Part shown: positions 50,027 to 64,000 of the stretch, piece after piece
Layout: every line of letters starts with the position of its first letter
Numbering within the stretch: the first letter of the stretch is position 1
DNA from: Capsaspora owczarzaki ATCC 30864
Lineage: Eukaryota; Opisthokonta; Filasterea
Length of the DNA: 64,000 nucleotides
Assembly (NCBI RefSeq): GCF_000151315.2
Contig: NW_011887299.1
Span: 188,444 to 252,443 of the forward strand
Direction: 5' to 3'
Made by a program: the position numbers and the translations under genes
Notes under the pieces: model-generated
Databases searched by the model: none
Told to the model about the DNA's origin: nothing
Seen by the model: the letters and a program-made list of their open reading frames with translations, nothing else

Positions 50027-52377
50027 TTACGAGAAGCTCTTGAGCTGCTCCTCAATGTTCGCAAACAGCATGTCGTAGTCCACATCCGACGTGGGTGCAC
50101 CTTCAAAGGAGGCCGTCTTGGACGCAGATTCGCTGATGGCGTCGTTGGTCGCGTCGCTTTCCAGCAATGCGGCCATCTCAATCGCAGAGTCCGGAATGGC
50201 GGTGGCTTCGATCTGGATGGCAACAGGGACAACCGGGGCAGGCTGCTCAACAGCGGCAACAACAGCAGACGCGGATGGCTTGGGCAGGGTCGCGGGAGCA
50301 GGTACAGGGGTTGCAATCAGAGCGGCGGCCACGGCAGCAGGTGAGGCTAAAACAATTCAGGAGGAAAATACAAACCGGCCGGTCAGTACGATGCGCTCGG
50401 CGTCAACACGACCAACAACCAAAAAGAACGAAACCAAAAAACGCTTACGCTCGTGCACGGATGTCGGACGGACACGCTTGAGTTTGGCAGCAAGCTCGTC
50501 GTTGATCGGAATATGTCCGCTGGGCTTGCTACCAGCCGAAGAGTGCGGACCGTCGGTGCTCTTGAGGCTCTGTGGAGAAAAAAAAAGTAAAAAAAAGTTG
50601 AGTCGCGTTGGCATCCCTGAATCCACCCGAACGACACAAAGTACAGCATATGATTGATTCTTACCAGCATGGAAGCGAGTTGGCTCATCTGACCACTGGC
50701 GACAGCAGGCTGCAAACAAAGCATCACCCAAAAAAAAAAAAAGCAATCGGACGATTAGGGCGCTCCTTGTTCTGCAAACCAAACCAAACCAAACAATGAT
50801 AGATAAACCCGCAACAAGTCAAACATACCGCTGCTTGATGCGAAGTCTTCTTGAGGAGGACAGCACCGCTCTTGATGCGGTTGATCATTTCAGAGAAGGC
50901 TTCGGCACGGGGGTCGACGGCAACCTCAACGGCTTGGCCTGTGAGAATGCTCATCTGTGAGCGCTTCTTCAGACGAAGCGTGGGGCGATCCATCGGGTTG
51001 TAGGTCGGCGGAAGCGGCGGCGGGGGCGGCGGGGGGATGCCGGCAACCGCGCTGAGCACGCCCTGGACGCTGGAGGCCTCCGGATCGATCGCAGCGGCGC
51101 GAGCGGCGGAAACTTCGGCAACTAGTGATACGGAAGCCAGAAGGTGATGAGGAATCAAGAAAGTTACAAGTCACCATTTTTTCTTCTTTTTTTTTTTTCT
51201 TTTAGAAGTATGGCACTCACCTCGTCGCTCGGCCTCTTCGGCACGCTCCTCGGCGCGCGATAGCTTTTCATCGCTACGTTCGAGCAAGTCCTTCATCATT
51301 GCGACCTGTCGCTCAAGTTCTGAGGGTGGTACAGCCGACACAAAATCATTCAACAAAAATCAGTCCATGCGAAAACCTCTCCCTCGACTCTAATTCTGTT
51401 GCAAGAATGGAACCACATACCGACAATGCGGTCGTTGTTGGCAGACGCTTCGGCAAAGGTGGCACGCGCTTCAGCCTGCTGGCGGAGCTGTTGCTCTGCC
51501 AAAAGATCGGAACGGAGCGCAGCAGTCTCGCGCTGGAAGACCTCGGTGACTGAACCTTGCGCGGCGGATGCGGCAGAGCGGGCGGCCTCGGCGAGCGCGG
51601 CAGCTGACTCTTGCTGTTGCTGCTTCAGCTGCTGAAGATGCGTTGCCTGGGTCTCCTCCAGCCGCTGCTGCAACAGCGCGACGTTGGTCTTGAGGTGCTC
51701 GATCTGAGCGTTGGACGAGTCGTTGGCCTCGCGCAGCGCGGTCTCGAGCTTGATCTTGGCGTCCTTCTCGGCCTGGACTGCAACGACCAGCTTCTGCACC
51801 TCCTCAGCGAAGGCCGAGTTGTTGACGGACAGACGGTGCTTGGCCGTTTCCTCGCTGTGAGCTTGCAGCTGCTTGATGTGCTCGAGCAGCTCTGCGGCGT
51901 ACTTTTCGGCCTCCTGGCGCGTGAAGACGGCAATTTCGTACTGCTCCTTGAGCTCGTTGAACTCTTTGAACGCGACCTTGGAGACGGAGACAATCTTGGC
52001 GAGCGTTGCCTGGGCGTTGGCGAGCTTGGTGCGATCCGCCGCAGCGCCTTCGACCAGCGCGCGCGACTCGGCATTCTTTTTCTTTTCGTTGTCGTACTTG
52101 ACGCGGATGTCGTTGAACTCGCCGAACGCTGATGCAGGGTCGTTGAGAAGTGAGACAAAGCAATTTCAATGACAAAGCAATCCCAATGCCAGTCCATTCT
52201 CTCTCTCTCTCTCTCTCGCTCTCTCTCGCTCTCTCTCGACTCTTGCGGCTCACCTTTGGTCGCGACGGCCTTCAGCTTGGTCAGCTTGGCCTCGGCGTCC
52301 AGCTTCTCGGCAGTCGTCTCCTTGAGCTGCTGGGTCAGCTTTTGGACCATGATGTCGGCGCCTGGAATTGCTGCCAT
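50027..52377 (-). CDS. Shootin-1-like coiled-coil protein
   Basis: The start at 52377 gives 'MAAIPGADIMVQKLTQQLK'; several exons end at a TAA at 50027. Most of the protein is long coiled coil with heptads and Gln/Ala/Glu-rich helices. Then comes a poly-Pro tract with 'PPPPLPPTYNP', a basic 'LRLKKRSQM', and 'FSEMINRIKSGAVLLKK', which matches the order poly-Pro, 'RKRS', 'EEMMDRIKKGVHL' of vertebrate shootin-1. Further on 'LASML' plus 'SLKSTD' and 'DELAAKLKRVR' echo the shootin C-terminal region. The 'INRIKSG' element also resembles a WH2 actin-binding helix. In neurons shootin-1 couples actin retrograde flow to adhesion molecules. An Ala/Val-rich acidic tail is specific to this protein. Similarity outside the Pro-rich and basic segment rests on coiled coil, so orthology is likely but not proven. 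Confidence 0.65.
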
Positions 52378-53204
52378 TTTCCGACTTGTTGCCTTAAAAA
52401 TACAAACAGATGAAAAACAAAAAATTGACTGAAGCTTGCATTACAAAGTCGAAGAGTTTCGCGTTTTTGGATGTTGAGAGTTGTTGGTGTCGCTTTTTGA
52501 TGTGCAACACACTATGAGCGAGTGATGGTTGAATAATGGTTCTGAAGGGCTTTGGAGAGAATGGGGAATGGTCGTGGGGGAAACAAAGAGACAATCTGCA
52601 TCGTGCTGTGAACACAATGTTGGAGTTGTGTGTTTGACTTGTGTCGCGCACTTGAAGAGTCGTCGGTGGATACCCCAAACGACATCTGCGCATTGAATAT
52701 CTGCAGGATTTTTCTTAATTGCATTGCTAGTGCTAGCTCGTGTTGGTTGTTTGACTTCTAGAGGTTGAGGCCAAATTCCAACCTGTCTCGGCCAAATTCC
52801 AACCTGTCTCGGCCATCACGGCGAAGTCTATGAGCTTGCGGTGCTTGAGTTGCACCCGCAGTAACTATTACTGCACAGAGCGAGCGCAGCATTCAGCCGA
52901 TAATGATGATTGAAAAACAGCCTTGTTTGCTTTTTTTTCTTCTTCTTTTCGCCGGATGCGTGTTTTCGCCGGATGCGTGTTTGGTGAGCTAGCAGTAGCA
53001 CCAACAAGTTGTTTTAGTTTTGCTTTTCTTCGTTGCGAAGTTTTGTCTACGAATCCAATTTTACATGTTGTCTGTACGCCAAGCAACGACGCCTTGTGCG
53101 GGAAAGACTGTTGCATGTCGAGCAGATGTTTGCATCGAGATCGACCAACCATTCCAATTTCATCGCCACTCTTCCTTTGTTTTACTTTTTTCACTCTTTC
53201 CCGA
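52378..53204. promoter_or_regulatory. Divergent promoter region with short direct repeats
   Basis: This 827 bp region separates the shootin-like and NTPase genes, which point away from each other. It contains a perfect 21-bp tandem duplication (52769-52810) and a ~17-bp tandem duplication around 'CGCCGGATGCGTGT' at ~52948-52981. No coding frame of note is present. Confidence 0.45.
52769..52810 (+). repeat. Perfect 21-bp tandem duplication
   Basis: The 21-bp unit starting GGCCAAATTCCAACC occurs twice head to tail without mismatch, and a third GGCC follows. It lies between two divergent genes, so each copy could present the same binding site. Confidence 0.8.
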
Positions 53205-57386
<4,182 letters not shown>

Positions 57387-57775
57387 AGGGCTTGTCTTGA
57401 CTCGAATCATTCGTTTGCAACAAACTCTCGTGACTTGATCACGCCAACTGCTCTCGGAGATCACAAACTTTATCATCATTCACAATAGTTTTTGGATGCT
57501 GCTGTTGGGACCTGTGCCGGTCTCACGAATGTGGGCTGGTACTGGGCTTGCGAGATCATCACTTCAGGTCGCGCTGAAGCTTGGTGCTTCCGCATCAGTG
57601 TGCAGTGCATTGAAAGGGAAAAAGTTGCGTTGTTTTTCCGAAAAAAAGGGAACTGTGCCAAACTCTCATGTGTTACAAACAATAGCATCAGAGCTGAAGT
57701 ACCGGCGGAGAAGGACAGGTTTAGTGTGAACAGACAGGGAGCTGAAAACAACGACAACAGCAGAAAGGTGCCGAC
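57387..57775. other. Convergent 3' intergenic region
   Basis: Two genes end toward each other over these ~390 bp. Short frames on both strands show no conserved features. Confidence 0.5.
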
Positions 57776-59309
57776 TCAAATCAATCGCTTCTTGCGCGAT
57801 GGGAAATATTCGTCGGCCTTGAGCTGCACCCAGCCCAGCAGGGCTTTGAGGCCGTTTCGTTTGCCACGCGGAACATGGCCAAGGGACCCGTCCGACGGTC
57901 CACCAGCGAGGTCTGTCAACACAGGGCATTCAGTGCAACCGATGGTGAGGCCCCAGCGGCATCTTGACGCACAAAACCATCGGGCGAGAACGGCGTGGTG
58001 GTGCATGCCAAAAAGGGAGTTCTTACCTGAACTTTGAGAAGGCGCAGAGCCAACTGTTGGCAGCGTGTTTTCGTTGGCGGAGAGCGAAATGAAAAAGACA
58101 AAAGGGATCAGCCAGACGCAAAGAGTAAAGTAGGCGACAATGTGCAAGAACGGGAAGTACTGGGCAGTAAACACTGAGAAGGACGCGAAATGGTGCACAA
58201 ACACCATGACTGTAGGGATTGCAGGGAAGTGGTGGAGGTGAGGCAGACCAAAGTCAAAGTCAGGCAATCACGGCAGTTCGAGCTCAATAACATAATCTAC
58301 GAGAAGCCAAATAAAAAATGCAATGCCATCATTACCGCAGCTGCCGATAAATTCAAAGGAATACACGGTAAAGTACGGGTAGGTTCGAAGCAGGCGGAGG
58401 TAGATGCCGTTCGCAGCAAGACCCACAATGACCGTTGGCCAGATGGGAATTCCATCAAAGATGAGGAGAATGTGCATCACCATGATACCCTGCCAAACGC
58501 CGATCACAAGCATGGAGGAATCATCGAGTCAGCAACAGAAGTAGAGAAAGAAACCAAAAAACAAAAAAACGCTCAGCGACTTACATAGATGGTGTACGAG
58601 ATGACCCGCTTGGCCATCGCCGTGTGCTCCTCGACCAGTTCGGCCAGATAGTACAGGCCACATGCTGTTGAATTATCGAGATGATCAAAGCATGATGGGA
58701 AAGTGAGCGAGTGTAAGCCAAGTGAGTTTGAGCACGATAGCTCCTAAGCGAATCTGAATAATGCAGTCGTCGTGCAGCGGTTTTTGCATCGTAGAATGCG
58801 ATGTGCTGCTATTGTAATTTGAGCCGAGCGAGTGTGGAATGCCTTCTAAGTCTTCCATAGTGCAGTGAAGGGAGCAGGCCGACGCAATGCAAGCCCCAGC
58901 GCCACGTCGCTTCCACTTTTGCGTCCGTCGTCCGTCCTCCCCAAACCCCGCGTCCGCCGACCACGAGTGCGACTGCGTTGTCACATAGAAGATGTCAACG
59001 ATGGATGCACGCCGAACGCATTGCATAGCGTGGCAAGAGTCATCCACCCCGCAGCGTTTGAACGTCTGGGGATCAAGCGCGTTCGATATGACGCGTCGCT
59101 GCACTCTCAGTACGATGGCGGGGCTATCATGGTGTTGATGCTGATGATGATTTTGGTAAAACTGTACCCAGGCAGAGTGTGGCGAACGTGACAAGGACGA
59201 CCACCGCCACCCAAGCCAGTCCAAGCAGAAACATCAAAGCAAAAAAGGCGGGAAGGAAGACTGAGATCCATAGAGTAGTCGAGAAGCCAGAAAGGAAATG
59301 GAGAGCCAC
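57776..59309 (-). CDS. TEX261: TEX261 / SVP26 family ER-Golgi membrane protein
   Basis: Exon 1 (59309-59168) encodes two hydrophobic segments ending 'TFATLCL'. Exon 2 (58664-58585) gives the family signature 'CGLYYLAELVEEH' and 'AKRVISYTIY'. Exon 3 starts at 58489 ('GIMVMHILLIFDGIP'). A further exon holds 'FLHIVAYFTLCVWLIPFVF' and 'SLSANENTLP'. The last exon (~57917-57776) ends 'GKRNGLKALLGWVQLK' and 'YFPSRKKRLI'. Every block has its counterpart in human TEX261, in the same order. The yeast relative Svp26 is a COPII adaptor that loads type II membrane enzymes such as mannosyltransferases. The protein should have four or five membrane spans and a basic cytosolic tail. Confidence 0.9.
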
Positions 59310-61141
59310 TAAAGTTTACATCACAAGGTCGAATAGTAAGAGCAGCTGTCAGACCGGCGAGGTCGCCGTGTAGAGCCGAGCTGATTGACGGTTTCGGGAA
59401 ATGGTTTTGATGATATTGTCAGATCAGGACAAGTTTATGCCGTCAAACTTTGAGATCTGACAGTAAACATAGGTGTTAATTTGACGTTAGAGTGGCGAGG
59501 CGGTAGCAGCGAGTGAGTGCTATTTGACTGGTTGCTGCGCTCTGAAAGGCCAAATCATGCATCCTGTTGTTCAGTCGCCACACCGCGACTCAAGGTCGCA
59601 AAATCGACAACTGCACGACATCTAGCAAAATAAAGCACTCTTTTAAACATAATTTAGGTCGAAAATGTGGCACTTCATGCACGGAACAGCTCGGAATGCG
59701 CGTTAATGAAACTTCGATTCGTATTGGCTGCTGTAGCGCCTTCCTACCGTGTCCTCTGACATCCTCACCTTAATAAATATCATCTGAATTATTTTTATAA
59801 TTGTGGAGGACCATTTGGCGCGCAGTCGATCATGTTCAAATGCTACAGGGTCGAGCCAACTTTGACGGCTGGTCGAAATGCAAGCGCTTCTTTTTGTATT
59901 CCGGCCTGTCTCAAAATCCACAGGATCAACGCTTGCTTTGACGTTCCGGCGTCTCCAAGCTCGACAATGCACATCATTTTCACATGCCCGGGGCTCTTCG
60001 AGGGCCACAGAGGGAAAGGGGGAACACGGGGAGAAAGGCGGGAGCTAGAAATCGGATCCCACCCCAAACTCGCCAAACTGCATCAACTTCCATGGTGTTG
60101 GATGAATCACGTTGACTCACAGTCATGACGATGAATGCTTTTTTTTTCTTTCCGAATTCACGAAAGCACTTTTCCGTTTTGATCCGATTTAGAAATCCAA
60201 AAAACAAAAAACCTCAGTCATTCTATTGTTTCTTTGGTACGCTTTTTTTTTTTTTTTTTTTTTTTTTGGTTTCTTCTTTGGCTTTCTTTCGCGCGCTGCA
60301 GCTTTTCTTTTCACCCTCTTCTTCACCCTCTTCATCTTCATCGTCATCTTCAACCATTCTCTTTCTCTCTCTGTCTCTCTCTCCCTTTCGGTGTGACTAC
60401 CTCTCACACTCGCATCCACATCGCACACAGTGGCCTGCACACTTGCATCGGGCCATGTGCTGCTCTTTTTTTTTTTTTCAAAGTGTGTCTCAGTTGTGTC
60501 TCGGTCTGCAATTGCCAGTGCAACTTTACCTGCGATCGTTCACCAACACGCTCCATTCCTTCCTTTTTCTTCTGCGTCTGTCCTCCTTCTTGCTGCTGCC
60601 GCTGTGACTGCTGCCCCTGCGCATGATCTGGCGATAGCGATGACGGAAACGTGACAACCCAGAACGAAAGTCTTGGCGTTTTCTTTCTTTTTTCCCCGCG
60701 ATCGCTGCTTTTTCCCCCCTTCTTCTTCTTCCTGTCCCTTCCACCTCTCCTGCCCCTCCTTGGTTGCGATCCGAGTTCAACTCTGCGATCGCTTTGATTC
60801 TCGCGTTTGACTCAACACCAATCCGCGCGCTGTGCAAAAACGCGACTCGTTGTCGTCTGTTCGATTCGTATTCCAGAAGGTTCGAATTGAAAAAAAAAAA
60901 GAAAAAAACAAAAAAGAAGGGCCACATGGAAAAAGTTCACAGTGTCGACGCTCAACGTTGCGACAGCCTAATGCGATTCTCCATCCATCCCCTCAAATCC
61001 AGCCTCACACAGATAATCCACTTGCTTTGGCTGCTCGAGTTTCTATCCTACAAATCACTCACTCGTCTTTTGTGACTTTGATGTCTTGGCTCGCTTGACA
61101 GATTTTTTAGTATTTCAAACAAAAGCACCTCACAAAAAATA
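59310..61141. promoter_or_regulatory. Divergent promoter region between TEX261 and mitochondrial Hsp70
   Basis: About 1.8 kb separates two outward-pointing starts. The Hsp70 half is pyrimidine-rich with T runs (60242-60267, ~60469-60479) and TC tracts. It contains a perfect heat-shock element at 60871-60883. An A-rich stretch follows at 60890-60916. No frame with recognisable coding content is present. Confidence 0.5.
60871..60883 (+). promoter_or_regulatory. Heat-shock element
   Basis: The sequence TTCCAGAAGGTTC is three contiguous alternating units (TTC nn GAA nn TTC), the minimal trimeric HSF1 site, with no mismatch. It lies 259 bp upstream of the start codon of the mitochondrial Hsp70 gene, a classic heat-shock target, which makes chance less likely. 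Confidence 0.65.
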
Positions 61142-63274
61142 ATGCTGAAGGCTATGTCTGTTGCGCGCCTGGCTTCGTCCGGCATGACCATGCGTCAATC
61201 CGCTGCCAAGGTACGTGCTGTTTTGCTGCTTGTCGTTGGTGTGTTGCGTTCGTTGCTCGACTCGAAGCCCAAACACTCAACTCGTGGTACTTTTTTTTTT
61301 TCCCTTTTTCTCTGTTCTTTTTTTTTTTCTTCGTTTGTTTGTTTCTTGTTTCTGCAGCCCATCGCTGCCGCCCTGTCGCGCTCGTACTCTAGCGCCGTCA
61401 AGGGCCAGGTCATCGGCATTGATCTCGGCACCACTAACTCGTGCGTCGCCGTCATGGAGGGCAAGACCCCCAAGGTTATTGAGAACGCCGAGGGTGCTCG
61501 CACCACTCCTTCGGTGGTTGCCTTCACTGAGGAGGGCGAGCGCCTTGTTGGCACCCCCGCCCGCCGCCAGGCCGTCACCAACCCGCACAACACATTCACC
61601 GCCACCAAGCGCCTGATTGGTCGCCAGTTTGACGACTCTGAGGTCCAGCGCGAGCGCAAGCTTGTCGCCTACGAGATTGTCAAGCACACCAACGGCGATG
61701 CCTGGGTCAAGAGCCGCGACAAGACCTACTCGCCCTCGCAGATTGGCGCCTTTGTCCTGACCAAGATGAAGGAGACTGCCGAGAGCTACCTCAACACCAA
61801 GGTGCACAACGCTGTCGTCACCGTCCCCGCCTACTTTAACGACTCTCAACGCCAGGCCACCAAGGATGCCGGCCAGATTTCCGGCCTGAACGTCCTCCGT
61901 GTCATTAACGAGCCGACCGCCGCTGCTCTTGCCTACGGCATGGACCGCTCGGACGACAAGATTATCGCCGTCTACGATCTCGGCGGTGGCACGTTCGACG
62001 TTTCCATCCTCGAAATCCAAAAGGGCGTCTTTGAGGTCAAGGCCACCAACGGCGACACCTTCCTCGGCGGCGAGGATTTCGACAACCACCTCGTCCAGTT
62101 CCTCCTCGAGGAGTTCAAGAAGCAGCACGGCATGGACCTGTCCAAGGACACTGTTGCCCTCCAGCGCCTGCGCGAGGCTGCCGAGAAGGCCAAGATTGAG
62201 CTCTCGTCCACCAACCAGACCGAGGTCAACCTCCCCTACATTACTGCCGACGCCAAGGGCCCCAAGCACTTTGTGCACAAGCTCACCCGCGCCAAGTTCG
62301 AGTCGATTGTTGGCAGCCTCGTCCAGAAGACCATCGACCCCTGCCGCAAGTGCTTGAAGGATGCCGGCCTCGAAAAGTCCCAGATTGGCGAGGTTTTGCT
62401 CGTCGGTGGCATGACTCGCATGCCCAAGGTTGTTGACACTGTCCGCGAGCTCTTTGGCCGCGAGCCCTCCAAGGGTGTCAACCCTGACGAGGCTGTCGCT
62501 GTCGGCGCTGCCATCCAGGGCGGTGTCCTCGCTGGCGATGTCACTGACGTGCTCCTGCTCGACGTCACCCCGCTTTCCCTCGGCATTGAGACCTTTGGCG
62601 GTGTTTTCAGCCGTCTGATCAACCGCAACACGACCATCCCCACCAAGAAGAGCTCCACCTTCTCGACCGCTGCCGACATGCAGACCTCTGTCGAGATTAA
62701 GGTTCTCCAGGGTGAGCGTGACATGGCTGCCGACAACCAGGCCCTCGGCTCGTTCCGCCTTGTTGGCATCCCCCCGGCACCCCGCGGTGTTCCCCAGATC
62801 GAGGTCACCTTCGACATTGACGCCAACGGCATTGTCAACGTCTCTGCCCGCGACCAAAAGTCCGGCAAGGAGCAACAGATTGTCATCCAGTCGTCTGGCG
62901 GCCTGACCAAGGACCAGATTGAGAAGATGATTCGCGACGCCGAGGTCAACGCTGCCGAGGATCGCCGCCGCCGTGAGGACATTGAGGCCCGCAACCAGGC
63001 CGAGACCTTCCTCCACGACACTGAGAAGAGCATTGCCGAGTACGGCGAGCAGATTGGCAAGGAGGACATGGAGAAGGCCAAGGTCGACCTCAACAAGCTC
63101 CGCGACGGCATTGAGAAGAAGGCCCCCGCCGACGAGATCAAGAAGCTCCTTGGCGCTGCCCAGCAGACCAGCCTCAAGATCTTCGAGGCCGTCTACCAAA
63201 AAAAGCCTAACGCCTCCAGCAGCAGCGACAGCAAGGACAAGACTGTCGATGCCGAGTTCAAGAAGGACAACTAA
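61142..63274 (+). CDS. HSPA9: Mitochondrial Hsp70 (mortalin / Ssc1 / DnaK type)
   Basis: Two exons, 61142-61210 and 61358-63274, give 661 residues. The intron (61211-61357) is in frame without stops, so an uninterrupted frame of 710 codons also exists but is not the protein. The N-terminus is a mitochondrial presequence with likely cleavage near 'RSYSSA'. Then come '[18 protein letters not shown]', the ATPase motif '[16 protein letters not shown]', the linker '[16 protein letters not shown]', the substrate-binding domain and a helical lid. The end lacks the cytosolic EEVD, as expected for the mitochondrial form. It imports and folds matrix proteins with Tim44, Mge1 and J-proteins. Third codon positions are strongly C-biased, as in WDR1, which suggests high expression. 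A heat-shock element lies upstream at 60871. Confidence 0.97.
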   Translation: MLKAMSVARLASSGMTMRQSAAKVRAVLLLVVGVLRSLLDSKPKHSTRGTFFFSLFLCSFFFSSFVCFLFLQPIAAALSRSYSSAVKGQVIGIDLGTTNSCVAVMEGKTPKVIENAEGARTTPSVVAFTEEGERLVGTPARRQAVTNPHNTFTATKRLIGRQFDDSEVQRERKLVAYEIVKHTNGDAWVKSRDKTYSPSQIGAFVLTKMKETAESYLNTKVHNAVVTVPAYFNDSQRQATKDAGQISGLNVLRVINEPTAAALAYGMDRSDDKIIAVYDLGGGTFDVSILEIQKGVFEVKATNGDTFLGGEDFDNHLVQFLLEEFKKQHGMDLSKDTVALQRLREAAEKAKIELSSTNQTEVNLPYITADAKGPKHFVHKLTRAKFESIVGSLVQKTIDPCRKCLKDAGLEKSQIGEVLLVGGMTRMPKVVDTVRELFGREPSKGVNPDEAVAVGAAIQGGVLAGDVTDVLLLDVTPLSLGIETFGGVFSRLINRNTTIPTKKSSTFSTAADMQTSVEIKVLQGERDMAADNQALGSFRLVGIPPAPRGVPQIEVTFDIDANGIVNVSARDQKSGKEQQIVIQSSGGLTKDQIEKMIRDAEVNAAEDRRRREDIEARNQAETFLHDTEKSIAEYGEQIGKEDMEKAKVDLNKLRDGIEKKAPADEIKKLLGAAQQTSLKIFEAVYQKKPNASSSSDSKDKTVDAEFKKDN

Positions 63275-63418
63275 TTGACAATTGGTTTGGAAAGAGGTTG
63301 TTTTTTTTCTTTTTATGCAAAAACACGTTGAAACACAAAAAAATACAAAAAGTAATAGTTAGATGAGCACGACGTTCAGTTCTACTGTTCTCAGCTAATT
63401 AAAATACAGCGAATGAAT

Positions 63419-64000
63419 TCAGGATTGGAAGGCGATGATGAATATTTGAATGGGATTCGGGAGGCTGAACGATTCGTTTGGCGTTCCCTCAAGAAGAGAA
63501 ACCGCATCTAGCGTTTGAATGACCTGCAGATTCCACTTTCGGCACAAAGCGACGACATCTCGCGCGTCGCTGCCAGAGCGAGAGAGCGAGAGAGCGAGAG
63601 AGAGAGAAAGAGAGACAGCATGCGGCATTTGAGAAACAGAACGGATGGATGTCTCGCCTCTCGAGCGCTTTCACAAAATACTCACTCACCTGCGATTTTC
63701 GTACGCACACCACAGCTGGGCATGAGGGTAAGACTCCAGGATAGCGGAGGCGGAGCAAAGAAAGTCATCGAATACTGTTCAACAACAAGCGAGAGAACAA
63801 AACCAAAGGCGACGATTTAGCAAAGCACCATGGCAAGGAAGCTGATGCTGCTGCTTGCATCTTTTTTTTTTTTGGGGGGGGGGGCAACACCATGAAACTC
63901 ACAGACGGGATCATACAGACAGTCCGAGGCAAGCAGTACATCGGGTGGTGTTGTCGCGCGCGACAACCAGGGTGGAAAGGACGCCCATTCCAACTCTGCA
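63419..64000 (-). CDS. METTL-type protein-lysine methyltransferase, 3' part only
   Basis: The gene runs off the right edge; the window shows the last three exons. The exon at the edge ends (donor at ~63902) with 'PDVLLASDCLYDP', the typical post-IV motif of the METTL21/METTL22/FAM86 class of seven-beta-strand lysine methyltransferases. The next exon (~63776-63688) reads 'FDDFLCSASAILESYPHAQ' and 'LWCAYENR', matching the 'hxhxayxxR' strand of the family. The last exon gives 'LCRKWNLQVIQTL' and ends 'PIQIFIIAFQS' at 63419. These enzymes transfer methyl groups from SAM to lysines of chaperones, elongation factors or histones. The SAM-binding motif I lies outside the window, so the subfamily is open. 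Confidence 0.6.

Noticed and set aside
61277-63199. 640-codon frame antisense to mitochondrial Hsp70
   Set aside because: It is a shadow of the strong C-bias at third codon positions of Hsp70; its Leu/Val/Asp-rich translation has no domain.

Overview
The window is nuclear DNA from a unicellular eukaryote. Genes carry many short GT-AG introns, most under about 200 bp, and intergenic DNA is full of A/T, G and dinucleotide runs. Clear eukaryotic orthologues include dynactin p150-Glued, the GID/CTLH subunit MAEA, AIP1/WDR1, the calcium sensor NCS-1, DDX41, RNase H2 subunit B, TEX261/SVP26, GOLGA7 and mitochondrial Hsp70. A shootin-1-like protein and an NCS-1 very close to the animal form suggest a unicellular relative of animals, such as a filasterean like Capsaspora. 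That placement is inference from gene content; no rRNA or marker gene proves it.

Layout. 0-12 kb: a 5'-truncated RhoGAP/Rubicon-homology protein (+), a SET/LSMT-like protein with a signal peptide (-), and a Dbl-family RhoGEF with a split PH domain (+). 12-18 kb: an LRR-Roc-COR (Roco) gene (-), with about 16 leucine-rich repeats each on its own exon of about 84 bp and signs of reading-frame damage near its 3' end. 19-24 kb: one unrecognised single-exon gene, then about 3 kb without a convincing gene. 24-34.5 kb: dynactin p150 (-) and a full-size PDR-type ABCG transporter (-). 35-44 kb: GOLGA7/ERF4, MAEA, WDR1 and NCS-1, in alternating orientation. 44.6-52.4 kb: DDX41 and an RNase H2B subunit in tandem (+), then the shootin-1-like coiled-coil protein (-). 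53-57.4 kb: a many-exon P-loop NTPase with a mitochondrial-type N-terminus and a (TG)n tract of about 316 bp in one intron. 57.7-64 kb: TEX261/SVP26 (-), mitochondrial Hsp70 (+) with a perfect heat-shock element upstream, and the 3' end of a lysine methyltransferase-like gene (-).

The genes form no operon or pathway. Themes that recur are cytoskeleton and Rho signalling (RhoGAP, RhoGEF, AIP1, dynactin, shootin-like), membrane traffic (RH domain, GOLGA7, TEX261) and RNA:DNA hybrid metabolism (DDX41, RNase H2B). No tRNA, rRNA, CRISPR array or intact transposon was recognised. Exon borders were placed by eye from GT-AG sites and reading phase. They were checked base by base for the RhoGEF, WDR1, GOLGA7 and Hsp70 genes and are approximate elsewhere.
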